This document shows positions 16,455 to 22,636 of a stretch of DNA of 22,636 bases, piece after piece. The stretch is from contig JBDTVE010000223.1 in NCBI GenBank assembly GCA_040007355.1, forward strand, positions 1-22,636, given 5' to 3'. How positions within the stretch are numbered: position 1 is the first letter of the stretch; the number at the start of each line of letters is the position of its first letter. This stretch comes from JACMLD01 sp040007355. Its GTDB lineage: Bacteria; Bacteroidota; Bacteroidia; Chitinophagales; Chitinophagaceae. A program made the position numbers and the translations under genes. The notes under the pieces were generated by a model. The model was not told where the DNA came from, did no database searches, and saw only the letters and a list, made by a program, of their open reading frames with translations.

Positions 16455-16462
16455 CAAAAATA
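16455..16462 (-). promoter_or_regulatory. Candidate -7 element of the fbp operon
   Basis: The minus strand reads TATTTTTG, a perfect TAnnTTTG, 28 nt before the fbp ATG. No TTTG at the right distance is evident upstream, so this is only a partial promoter match. Confidence 0.4.
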
Positions 16463-16571
16463 GGCGTTTACCTACATTAGTTAAAATGCAATTAAATGCC
16501 CGGCCGCAGCCCCATAACCGGCGAATATTGTCATGCTGGCAACATCCAGCCTGCCCGGATTGGTTTTACAT

Positions 16572-16579
16572 TACATTTG
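16572..16579 (+). promoter_or_regulatory. Candidate -7 element of ypdA
   Basis: TACATTTG is a perfect TAnnTTTG. It lies 15 nt before the TTG at 16595, which would make 16595 the first usable start on the transcript. No matching -33 TTTG is clear. Confidence 0.4.
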
Positions 16580-16594
16580 CAGAAAGCAATCCCA

Positions 16595-17602
16595 TTGTCA
16601 AATCCGGAACAACATTATACCATAATCATTATTGGGGGTGGTCCTATCGGTCTGGCCTGCGCGCTGGAAGCAAAAAAAAGCGGGCTGAACTATTGTATTC
16701 TGGAAAAAGGGGCGCTGGTAAACTCCCTGTTTAATTACCCCGCCAATATGACTTTTTTTTCCACTTCTGAACGGCTGGAAATTGGCGGTGTTCCCTTTGT
16801 TTCCAACCATCCCAAACCAACCAGGGTCGAAGCGCTGGAATATTACCGCCGGGTAGTCGCCTCCGGCCAACTGAATATCCGGTTGTATGAAGAAGTATTA
16901 TCCGTAAAACCCTTCCGTTCCGGTACCAGTAAGCTATTCAGGGTTATTACTAACAAGGGCCAGTATACGGCGGACAATATTATCATTGCAACTGGTTTTT
17001 ATGATATCCCTTATCTGTTGAATGTTCCCGGGGAGCATTTGCCCAAGGTTACGCACTATTACAAAGAACCTCATCCCTACGCGTTTCAGAAGGTGTTGGT
17101 GGTAGGCGCGCAGAATTCTTCGGTAGATGCGGCGCTGGAAACATGGCGCAAAGGCGCTGACGTTACCATGGTGATACGAAAAGAAGACATTGGGACGCGT
17201 GTAAAATACTGGGTAAGACCAGATATCCTGAACCGCATCCAGGAAGGATCCATAAAAGCGTATTATCATTCTTCTGTAAAAGAGATCAGGGATCATGAAG
17301 TGATCATTGAAACTCCGGAAGGAATGGTTACACTGCCCAATGATTGGGTAATTGCCACAACCGGCTACCAGCCCAACCTGCAGTTTCTTCGTTCAATAGG
17401 TATACAATTATCGGATGATGAGATACTATGCCCCGCCATCAACGAAGAAACCCATGAAACCAATGTTCCCCATATTTTTCTGGCGGGCGTTATCTGTGGC
17501 GGCATGAATACTCACCGCCTGTTTATTGAAAACTCCCGGATTCATGCGGAGAAAATAATCAAAAAAATAAAAGCCGGCCAGGCCACGCAATCTCCGCTGT
17601 AG
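16595..17602 (+). CDS. ypdA: YpdA-like bacillithiol disulfide reductase / flavoprotein
   Basis: A 335-aa FAD/NADPH flavoprotein of the YpdA type, which reduces oxidised bacillithiol in the cytoplasm. IIIIGGGPIGLACALEA (about 9-25) is the FAD-binding Rossmann motif, followed by NYPANMTFFSTSERLEIGG, a strong YpdA signature. IIIATGFYD and a second nucleotide-binding VVGAQNSSVDAAL (about 169-181; GAQNSS replaces the more usual GGxNSA) come next, and ICGGMNTHRLFIENSRIHA closes the protein. It has no CxxC, as expected for YpdA. The frame is open from an ATG at 16496, but those 33 residues look unrelated and overlap the likely promoter. A TTG start at 16595 gives a short typical N-terminus; this start is an inference. 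It is divergent from fbp. Confidence 0.88.
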   Translation: MSNPEQHYTIIIIGGGPIGLACALEAKKSGLNYCILEKGALVNSLFNYPANMTFFSTSERLEIGGVPFVSNHPKPTRVEALEYYRRVVASGQLNIRLYEEVLSVKPFRSGTSKLFRVITNKGQYTADNIIIATGFYDIPYLLNVPGEHLPKVTHYYKEPHPYAFQKVLVVGAQNSSVDAALETWRKGADVTMVIRKEDIGTRVKYWVRPDILNRIQEGSIKAYYHSSVKEIRDHEVIIETPEGMVTLPNDWVIATTGYQPNLQFLRSIGIQLSDDEILCPAINEETHETNVPHIFLAGVICGGMNTHRLFIENSRIHAEKIIKKIKAGQATQSPL

Positions 17603-17636
17603 TTTATCATTATGACGATACGGCTACGGAAAAGAT

Positions 17637-17693
17637 CCTTCGTAAATACCTGGCTGCCCGAGGCCCTTGTTTTACGAAGGGCTTCACCCTTCG
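17637..17693 (+). promoter_or_regulatory. Two mutually exclusive hairpins after ypdA
   Basis: CCTTCGTAAA (17637-17646) is perfectly complementary to TTTACGAAGG (17671-17680). The latter also pairs through CGAAGGG (17675-17681) with CCCTTCG (17687-17693). The middle arm can thus pair left or right, as in an attenuator. There is no T-run after either hairpin, so a role in termination or RNA stability is only a possibility. Confidence 0.4.
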
Positions 17694-17763
17694 CTGATAG
17701 CTTACACCCCTGCGGGGCTTTGCATACCGGCACTGCTCACGGGTGTCTTTGGATCATAATTCT
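17673..17763 (-). repeat. Repeat family 2, long module, copy B
   Basis: This is the inverted counterpart of 13038-13128. Matching blocks are TTATGATCC, CCCGTGAGC, CAAAGCCCCGCA and GTGTAAGCTATCAGCGAA (minus-strand order). It retains a perfect 7-bp hairpin (CGAAGGG/CCCTTCG). Confidence 0.75.
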
Positions 17764-17786
17764 AGTTTTAGATACATCATTATCCA

Positions 17787-17832
17787 ATCATCTGGATCCA
17801 AATCTTTGTCACCCCGACCTTAGGAGGGATCT
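17787..17832 (-). repeat. Repeat family 2, short module, copy B
   Basis: Reverse complement of 13179-13226, with GTCGGGGTGACAAAGATTTG and GATCC.GATGAT conserved. Relative to the long module its order is swapped compared with copy A: on the minus strand it precedes the long module, whereas at copy A it follows it. This shows that the two modules move or are retained separately. Confidence 0.78.
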
Positions 17833-18172
17833 GCTTCCGCGGCAATTCCACAAATTCTTTTAAAACGCTGGCATCAAAGCCGGCCGGGGGGTAGCTTGCA
17901 TATATGTTTCAGATATATTGCTGCCCGGTCCCGCTGATACAAATACTAGTCAACGCATATGTGCCTCTATAGGGATCTGCTTCCGCGTTAACTTCTTTTA
18001 TCAACGGACTGCTATTTTTTGAGGCGTTTATCAAAGGAGACTTCGATACAATGAAAAGGAGAAAAACAACCTGATTTTTAGGTGTTTCGCCAAAGAAATC
18101 GTATCCCTGTTGCGGTATTTTTGGATCCCGAAAGCGAGATGAAAAGCCAATGACAAACCTGCGATCAGGTTG
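17829..18172 (-). pseudogene. Possible gene relic, unknown product
   Basis: The minus strand is open for 87 codons from a position just after a TAA (18175-18173). It includes QPDRRFVIGFSSRFRDPK, GYDFFGETPKNQVV, then EVNAEADPYRGTYALTSICI, up to a single TGA (17911-17909). The same frame then continues NIYASYPPAGFDASVLKEF and VELPRKQI to the edge of the short family 2 module. There is no ATG at the expected place. Composition is protein-like, but I do not recognise a family. A 17-bp exact direct repeat (17825-17841 and 17971-17987) lies in it. This could be a decayed lipoprotein or enzyme tail, or a chance frame. Confidence 0.35.
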
Positions 18173-18224
18173 TTATAAGGACATTGGATCCCGTATCTGG
18201 CGGCTTTCTTAACCTTATTTTTAT

Positions 18225-19517
18225 ATGACTGAACGGCTTCTCCAGTTTATCTGGCAATTTCAGTATTACAATACGCATAACCTGGCCACAACGGCCGGTT
18301 GCAGCCTGCAAATTATTCACCCGGGAAACCACAATACTAACCAGGGCCCGGATTTTCTGGAGGCAAGTATTAAAATAGCGGACACCATCCTGGTAGGAAG
18401 TATTGAGCTCCATTGTAAAAGTGCAGACTGGAACAGGCACGGGCATCAAACGGACCCTAATTATAAAAATGTGGTTTTACACGTGGTCTGGCAACAAGGT
18501 CCGGAGAAAGAGCTTGCTTTTGTTCCTGTATTGGTATTGGAGCAACGCATTTCCATGTTATTGCTTCAACAATATGCCAGCTGGATGCGGCGGGTTTCAT
18601 TTGTTCCCTGTGCGCCGGCTGTTAAAGAAGTAAAAGAACTTGTATGGACCGCGTGGAAAGACAGGTTGCTGGCAGAGCGCCTGCAGCGGAAAAGCGCTTA
18701 TATATTTCAGTTACTAAAAGCAAATAATTATCATTGGGAAGAAACCTGCTGGCAATTGCTGGCCCGTAATTTTGGGATTCAACTAAATGCGGGTGCTTTT
18801 GAACTTATTGCCCGTTCACTGCCTATTGCCGTTCTTGCCCGGCATAAAAACCAGCTAACCGTGCTGGAAGCATTGCTGATGGGCCAGGCCGGGTTGCTGG
18901 AAAAAGATTGGTCAGACTATTACGCAAGGCTGTTGCAGCGCGAATATCTTTTTCATCGGCATAAGTACCGGCTCACGCGGCCCCCGGAAAACATATTCTT
19001 TCTGCGCATGCGGCCCGCAGCCTTTCCAACCATCCGTTTGTCTCAGCTTGCCAAACTGATAAACAGGTGCAGCCACTTGTTTTCGGCCATCAGGGACACG
19101 GTTGGGCTAAAAGACCTGGCGGTATTGTTTAACGTGTCCGCAAACGATTACTGGCATTATCACTATCGGTTTGATGAACCATCGGCCTTAAAAATAAAAA
19201 ACCTGGGTAGCAGTATGATCAATAATATCCTGGTCAATACCGCGGTTCCGGTATTATTTGCGTATGGGCTTTATCACCAGGAACAGGATTTAAAAGACCG
19301 GGCCCTGCAATGGTTGCAGGAGGCGCGGTCTGAAAAAAACAATATCACCAGGGGCTGGCGATCATTGGGGATTGTGAGCAGGCAGGCCTGTCATAGCCAG
19401 TCGTTAATTGAATTAAAAACGCAGTACTGTGATAAAAAAAGATGTCTTGATTGCGCCATCGGCACTGCCTTATTGCGTAACTCCAGTCCAGGAGACGCTG
19501 CACCACAAATTATATGA
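18225..19517 (+). CDS. DUF2851 family protein
   Basis: A 430-aa protein typical in length and sequence of DUF2851, a Bacteroidota-centred family of unknown function. Its N-terminal hallmark regions are LLQFIWQFQYY (5-15), IIHPGNHNTNQGPDFLEASI and GSIELHCKSADWNRHGH, then NYKNVVLHVVW. The C-terminus has four cysteines spaced C389-x12-C402-x4-C407-x2-C410 (QACHSQS ... YCDKKRCLDC), a likely metal or Fe-S site. The GPD ... E-L-H-x-K arrangement looks like a variant PD-(D/E)XK nuclease core; this is my inference only. It is monocistronic, downstream of a repeat-rich gap and convergent with the GNAT gene. Confidence 0.88.
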   Translation: MTERLLQFIWQFQYYNTHNLATTAGCSLQIIHPGNHNTNQGPDFLEASIKIADTILVGSIELHCKSADWNRHGHQTDPNYKNVVLHVVWQQGPEKELAFVPVLVLEQRISMLLLQQYASWMRRVSFVPCAPAVKEVKELVWTAWKDRLLAERLQRKSAYIFQLLKANNYHWEETCWQLLARNFGIQLNAGAFELIARSLPIAVLARHKNQLTVLEALLMGQAGLLEKDWSDYYARLLQREYLFHRHKYRLTRPPENIFFLRMRPAAFPTIRLSQLAKLINRCSHLFSAIRDTVGLKDLAVLFNVSANDYWHYHYRFDEPSALKIKNLGSSMINNILVNTAVPVLFAYGLYHQEQDLKDRALQWLQEARSEKNNITRGWRSLGIVSRQACHSQSLIELKTQYCDKKRCLDCAIGTALLRNSSPGDAAPQII

Positions 19518-19943
19518 ACAATCCATGGTTGTCATCATTGGAAACTGAGCAACATAATGGAGAGTAGAATAATGATCATGACGCGTCATTGAGAATAAAA
19601 TGAAGCAATCTATCGAGGAAAATGGGGGAGCTGAATAAAATGATGAGGGATTGAATAATGGCTACTCACTTTCACCCATGGTCAGTGAAGAAACCTGGCA
19701 TGGGGGCAGAGCGTGATTACTGGAGCGGGTGAGCCGCCTGAAGAAAAGGCGACCCTCCCGTTCGTCATCTTAAATGGCCGGCGCGAATGGGCCAATGGGA
19801 AGCAGATTAAAACAATGAGGAGTAGCAATACTGCTGGGTCGATGGATGTTCCGAAGGAAGGCCTGGTGCCCGGCTCATTATTATTTCGTGGAAATTCCAA
19901 TATAACGGTAAGTTGAATAACCGGCCGGGTGTTATTGGCTGTG
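19518..19943. other. Intergenic region between DUF2851 and GNAT genes, mostly repeat
   Basis: A 426-bp gap between convergent genes. Positions 19703-19920 are repeat family 1, copy 3. Positions 19518-19702 are AT-richer, with several GGAGAGTAGAATAATGATC-like purine-rich words; I see no gene or clear terminator. Short open frames on either strand over the repeat are not supported, because the matching copy at 6040-6270 is not open in the corresponding frames. Confidence 0.5.
19703..19920 (+). repeat. Interspersed repeat family 1, copy 3 (about 220 bp)
   Basis: It aligns with 6040-6270 from the GCAGAGCGT head through the GGGTGAGCCGCC / GGCGACCCTCCC hairpin, CCGTTCGTC, and the tail GGCCTGGTGCCCGGCTCATT to GTTGAATAA. 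An indel in the GGCC(C)TGG stretch separates the two copies. Like copy 2, it lies between convergent gene ends. Confidence 0.65.
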
Positions 19944-20456
19944 CTATGCTATTATTTTTCTCATTACTACAAATTCCAGGTGCTGACTGGGCATGCCAAT
20001 GGCGGGGTCGACCGGAAAAGGCCTGGTTTCGCCGGTTTTTGCGTAGCCCCGCCGTTCATACCAGGCAATCAGTTCGTGACGAACAGAAATTACCGTGATG
20101 GAAATGGTGCGGCCTTTTTCTTTTTTTACATGCGCTTCAGAGGTCTGTAGTAAAAGGCGACCCATACCGGCCCCCTGTAAAAGAGGGGAGACGGTTAGCA
20201 TGCCAAGATAAAAGGTATCCACCTGTTTCTGCAGGTATACGCAGCCGGAGACAAGTTCTTCATGGTTCCTGCAGATAAGCATCGCTGAACCGGGAATTTT
20301 TAACAAAGCTGCCAGTGCGGTCTCATCGGTGCGCGTACCTTCCAGCAGGTAAGCCTCCGTTGTCCATCCTTTTTTTGCGGCTTCACCGCGGTAAGCGCTG
20401 TTTATCAAATAATTCAGTGCGGGAATGTCTGCGGCAGATGCAATGGAAATAGTCAT
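19944..20456 (-). CDS. GNAT family N-acetyltransferase
   Basis: A 170-aa acyl-CoA-dependent N-acetyltransferase. The acetyl-CoA pyrophosphate loop is LTVSPLLQGAGMGRLLL (Q94-x2-G-x-G), preceded by a beta-strand FYLGML. The C-terminal ELIAWYERRGYAKTGET is the usual motif B with the catalytic-region Tyr. A common Bacteroidota subgroup shares the NSAYRGEAAKKGWTTEAYLL start. Its substrate is unknown. It is upstream of no other gene; a possible TTG-N17-TACATTTT element lies about 70-100 nt before the ATG. Confidence 0.92.
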   Translation of the reverse strand: MTISIASAADIPALNYLINSAYRGEAAKKGWTTEAYLLEGTRTDETALAALLKIPGSAMLICRNHEELVSGCVYLQKQVDTFYLGMLTVSPLLQGAGMGRLLLQTSEAHVKKEKGRTISITVISVRHELIAWYERRGYAKTGETRPFPVDPAIGMPSQHLEFVVMRKIIA

Positions 20457-20793
20457 GCCAATAGCCGTTTATGCACCGGCAAAACCGATGCTGGTGAAAA
20501 GGCTGTAAAATAAAGAATAAAATGTAATTCTATACGGCGCTATCAATTGTTTGCATTATCGGCAAATTAAATATTTTGCGTGATGAGAACAGCCAATGCA
20601 AATCGGGTCAAAGACGAATATGCCTGGGCCTGTTCCGAGCAGAAGGCATGATACGGGTAGACTGATTCGGGAATGGCCATAGCTGACTGCTGACCAATGC
20701 GCTGCTGCCGAAGAGTGCGACGCAACCACAGCCCAGCAGAATTCTACTGCCGGAAACATAAGATTCAGGCAGCATAAACGGTAATTGGTTCAT
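20457..20793. other. Intergenic region with a possible relic after osmC
   Basis: This 337-bp gap lies downstream of the OsmC gene and upstream of the GNAT gene, all on the minus strand. A 61-codon frame starts with an ATG directly after the OsmC stop (TAAATG) and includes the hydrophobic run ILLGCGCVALFGSSALVSS. Neighbouring frames are also open, and the product is not recognised. It may be a remnant of a small membrane protein gene. The GNAT promoter probably lies in 20500-20570. Confidence 0.35.
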
Positions 20794-21201
20794 TTAGTAC
20801 CAATGATACACCACGTTTGTTTCAATATTGGGGTGGATGCTTTTCATGACCGGGCAGTTGTTGCCGCTGCGTTGTAATATAATCTTATCTTTTTCATCCA
20901 GTTTTAATGAAGCCGGCAGCCCTACGGTTATGTCAATTTTGCCCACGCGGCGCGGGTCGGCGTACATATGTTTTTGCACTTGCAAGTTAGTCCCGTTAAG
21001 ATCAATCCCCATATCGCTTGCTTTAATGCCCATGGTGGTAATGATACAGGTACCCAACGATACACAAAGTAAATCCGTAGGAGAAAAACGTTCTCCCTTG
21101 CCGCGGTTATCGGTTGGCGCATCTGTTTCAATTACGAACCCGCTCTGGTTATGGGTGGCATTGCAACGTAGCTGGCCGGCATAAATAATTGTTGCTGTCA
21201 T
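20794..21201 (-). CDS. OsmC/Ohr-family peroxiredoxin-like protein
   Basis: A 135-aa protein of the OsmC superfamily, whose members reduce organic hydroperoxides using two cysteines. The typical RFSPTDLL (38-45) precedes LGTC with Cys52, and the second conserved cysteine, Cys116, lies in NNCPVMKSI. An extra Cys46 is present in the same helix. It resembles the general OsmC branch (YhfA-like) more than Ohr or OsmC proper, so the physiological substrate is uncertain. It is divergent from the outer membrane protein gene with a 77-bp shared promoter region. Confidence 0.92.
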   Translation of the reverse strand: MTATIIYAGQLRCNATHNQSGFVIETDAPTDNRGKGERFSPTDLLCVSLGTCIITTMGIKASDMGIDLNGTNLQVQKHMYADPRRVGKIDITVGLPASLKLDEKDKIILQRSGNNCPVMKSIHPNIETNVVYHWY

Positions 21202-21214
21202 ACTGATAAAAATG

Positions 21215-21243
21215 TTAAATCATCCCCTGAAGGGCTATTTTTG
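21215..21243 (+). promoter_or_regulatory. Candidate promoter of the secreted beta-barrel-like gene
   Basis: TATTTTTG (21236-21243) is a perfect TAnnTTTG, with a TTA about 18 nt upstream in place of TTTG. The start would fall near 21250, about 28 nt before the GTG start. Confidence 0.45.
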
Positions 21244-21278
21244 TCTAAATTTACGTTAATAGTTTAAACAACAAAGTT

Positions 21279-22094
21279 GTGAAGAAAATATTAATCGTTG
21301 CTATTTTTTCAATTATTACATTGGCCATTCAGGCACAGAATAACCCGCAACCTTCGTCGCGTGTTCCCAAACAAGATCGCAAGGCCGAAAAAAGGCAACG
21401 CATCAATGCATTGCTGAAACTGGAGGAAGAAGGCGACCCGGCATTTAAAAAGCAAAATATTTTTGGGATTAAGTTATCGACCGATGGCTATGGTCTTTCT
21501 TTTGAAAAAGGGAAATACCGTTCTCCCCGGAAGACATTGCTTTACCAATTTGAGCTGAATGAAAAAAAGAGCCCAAAGGAAGAAAAGACGGCGTCCAGCC
21601 AAAATATTTATACCGGCCAGGTAAACTCCGTGGTATGGGGTAAGGCAAATAATTTTTACCAGTTTAAGATAGGAATCGGTCAGCAATACCTGATTGGTGG
21701 TAAGGCAAACAAAAGCGGGGTAGCGGTGTCCGCTATTTATGCCGGTGGTATTTCCATCGGTATGGCAAAACCATACCTGGTGGACGTGGAAAATGAGCTT
21801 ACCCATGAACAGGTACGTAAAAAATTTACCGATTCGTCCGATGGGAATACTTACCAGCTGATTGGCGCTTCGGGTTTCACCCATGGCTGGAATGAAATGA
21901 AAATAAAACCGGGTTTGCATGGCAAAATAGCCATGCGATTCGACTATGGCCGTTTTAATGAAACAGTATCCGCAATTGAAGCCGGCCTGAATGCAGAATA
22001 TTATTTTAGCAAGGTAGAACAGTTAATTTACAATAAACCCAGGAGCTTTTTCTTTAATGCCTATATAACCATTCTTTTCGGGCGAAGGAAATAA
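21279..22094 (+). CDS. Conserved secreted/outer membrane protein of unknown function
   Basis: A 271-aa protein with a GTG start and a clear signal peptide (MKKILIVAIFSIITLAIQAQ, cleavage after about residue 18-20). A charged linker rich in Lys/Arg/Glu follows (about 25-50). The rest alternates aromatic and polar residues (FGIKLSTDGYGLSFEKG, FYQFKIGIGQQYLIGGKANK, VSAIYAGGISIGMAKPY) and ends with FFFNAYITILFGRRK, which fits a small outer membrane beta-barrel. I know of no assigned function for such Bacteroidota proteins. The GTG is the only plausible start, since no in-frame ATG precedes it and the signal peptide begins there. A -7 element lies just upstream. Confidence 0.8.
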   Translation: MKKILIVAIFSIITLAIQAQNNPQPSSRVPKQDRKAEKRQRINALLKLEEEGDPAFKKQNIFGIKLSTDGYGLSFEKGKYRSPRKTLLYQFELNEKKSPKEEKTASSQNIYTGQVNSVVWGKANNFYQFKIGIGQQYLIGGKANKSGVAVSAIYAGGISIGMAKPYLVDVENELTHEQVRKKFTDSSDGNTYQLIGASGFTHGWNEMKIKPGLHGKIAMRFDYGRFNETVSAIEAGLNAEYYFSKVEQLIYNKPRSFFFNAYITILFGRRK

Positions 22095-22390
22095 AAGCCG
22101 CGGTACCGGCAACGGTAAAATACTGCATCAAAAGTTCCACGAAGCCGGGCAGGCTTTGAGATTCTGTGTTAATATATGCCAGCGTGCACCCGGTGCTAAA
22201 GCGTGTCACTCCTGCATTAGCAACTACAAAGCGAACACCGGTGATGAAAGTGGACAAGATACCAGCAAAGGGTCAGCCTTTTGTAACAAACCACTTGATT
22301 GCTGGGATATTGTTATTCGCATTTAATCACCAAACCCGCCCGGTATTGAGCCCATTGTATTGAAATAATTATTTGAATTGTGGAGGACGC

Positions 22391-22436
22391 AGATCCTTCC
22401 TGCCGTCAGGGCGACAAAGATTTGACTCCGGATGAT
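22391..22436 (+). repeat. Repeat family 2, short module, copy C
   Basis: AGATCCTTCCTGCCGTCAGG then GCGACAAAGATTTG and CTCCGGATGAT align with 13179-13226. Its CCTGCCGTCAGG can form a 4-bp hairpin. Confidence 0.65.
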
Positions 22437-22469
22437 AGTGATGGATCGAAATCGGAATAGCCGCCGAAC

Positions 22470-22510
22470 AGGAGATTCTTTCTGCCGTTAGGATAACAAT
22501 GATTAGAATC
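22470..22510 (+). repeat. Repeat family 2, short module, diverged copy D
   Basis: AGGAGATTCTTTCTGCCGTT then AGGATAACAATGATTAGAATCG is a diverged match to copy C, 34 bp after it, in the same orientation. Confidence 0.45.
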
Positions 22511-22636
22511 GGGCACCTATGATTGAAATCGGTTATTCTGAACTATTTTTGCAGGAAGCCGTTATTTGTAGGTGGATATAATTGGGCCGGTCTTAAGTGC
22601 CATAGACTCCGGGTTGACGGTTTTCAATTTATTATT

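Larger units (their letters stand above)
17603..18224. other. Intergenic region with family 2 repeats and a gene relic
   Basis: This 622-bp gap after ypdA holds nested inverted repeats (17637-17693), both family 2 modules in reverse orientation (17673-17763, 17787-17832), and a possible minus-strand gene relic (17829-18172). No intact gene is present. Confidence 0.55.
22095..22636. other. Intergenic region with short-module repeats at the window end
   Basis: This 542-bp stretch has no intact gene. A minus-strand frame at about 22100-22325 is open apart from one TGA and reads IPAIKWFVTKG, FITGVRFVVANAGVTR and VELLMQYFTVAGTAAFI. It may be a relic of a membrane protein or chance. Positions 22391-22436 and 22470-22510 are short-module repeats of family 2. 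Confidence 0.4.

Noticed and set aside
20556..20793. Two overlapping 60-67-codon minus-strand frames after osmC
   Set aside because: Neither is recognised and they occupy different frames; kept only as a possible relic in the intergenic entry.

Overview
The window looks like ordinary chromosome of a Bacteroidota bacterium, most likely in the Chitinophagaceae. The reasons are a type IX secretion C-terminal sorting domain relic, a YpdA-type bacillithiol disulfide reductase, a DUF2851 protein, the fbp-kdsC-ubiA-maf cluster, few Shine-Dalgarno sequences, and several Bacteroidota-type promoter elements (TTG, 19-20 nt, TAnnTTTG-like). This assignment is inferred from gene content; there is no rRNA or other marker gene in the window. 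No tRNA, CRISPR array, intact insertion sequence or phage gene was seen.

Layout. (1) 309-5928: a plus-strand tripartite RND efflux operon (lipoprotein adaptor, HAE1-type pump, TolC-type outer membrane channel). (2) 6353-8191: a minus-strand UPF1/IGHMBP2-like superfamily 1 helicase. (3) 8281-9413: a gene graveyard. The tail of a T9SS-secreted protein (minus) abuts the C-terminal third of a sulfatase (plus, broken by frameshifts and a stop), which converges on a broken VOC/PhnB-like gene (minus). (4) 9627-10607: a Gfo/Idh-type oxidoreductase, followed by another decayed minus-strand gene of unknown function (10617-11045). (5) 11239-12768: a small VanZ-like membrane protein and an acetyl-CoA acetyltransferase. 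(6) 13254-16426: a minus-strand operon fbp-kdsC-ubiA-maf, with ypdA diverging from it (16595-17602). (7) 18225-19517: a DUF2851 protein, then a GNAT acetyltransferase (minus), an OsmC-family protein (minus) and a secreted beta-barrel-like protein (plus).

The gaps between genes are long and are filled by two kinds of diverged interspersed repeat. Family 1 (three copies; 101-150, 6040-6270, 19703-19920) has a hairpin-forming core, and its two long copies both lie between convergent gene ends. Family 2 consists of two separable modules (about 90 bp and about 46 bp). Both modules occur, inverted, on either side of the 4.4-kb maf-to-ypdA block, and the shorter one recurs near the right end of the window.

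I did not find a clear undescribed multi-gene system. The observations I rate highest are the hidden pseudogenes (sulfatase, VOC, T9SS tail), which conventional ORF calling would miss or replace with spurious antisense ORFs, the two repeat families, and the possible nuclease-like signature in the DUF2851 protein.
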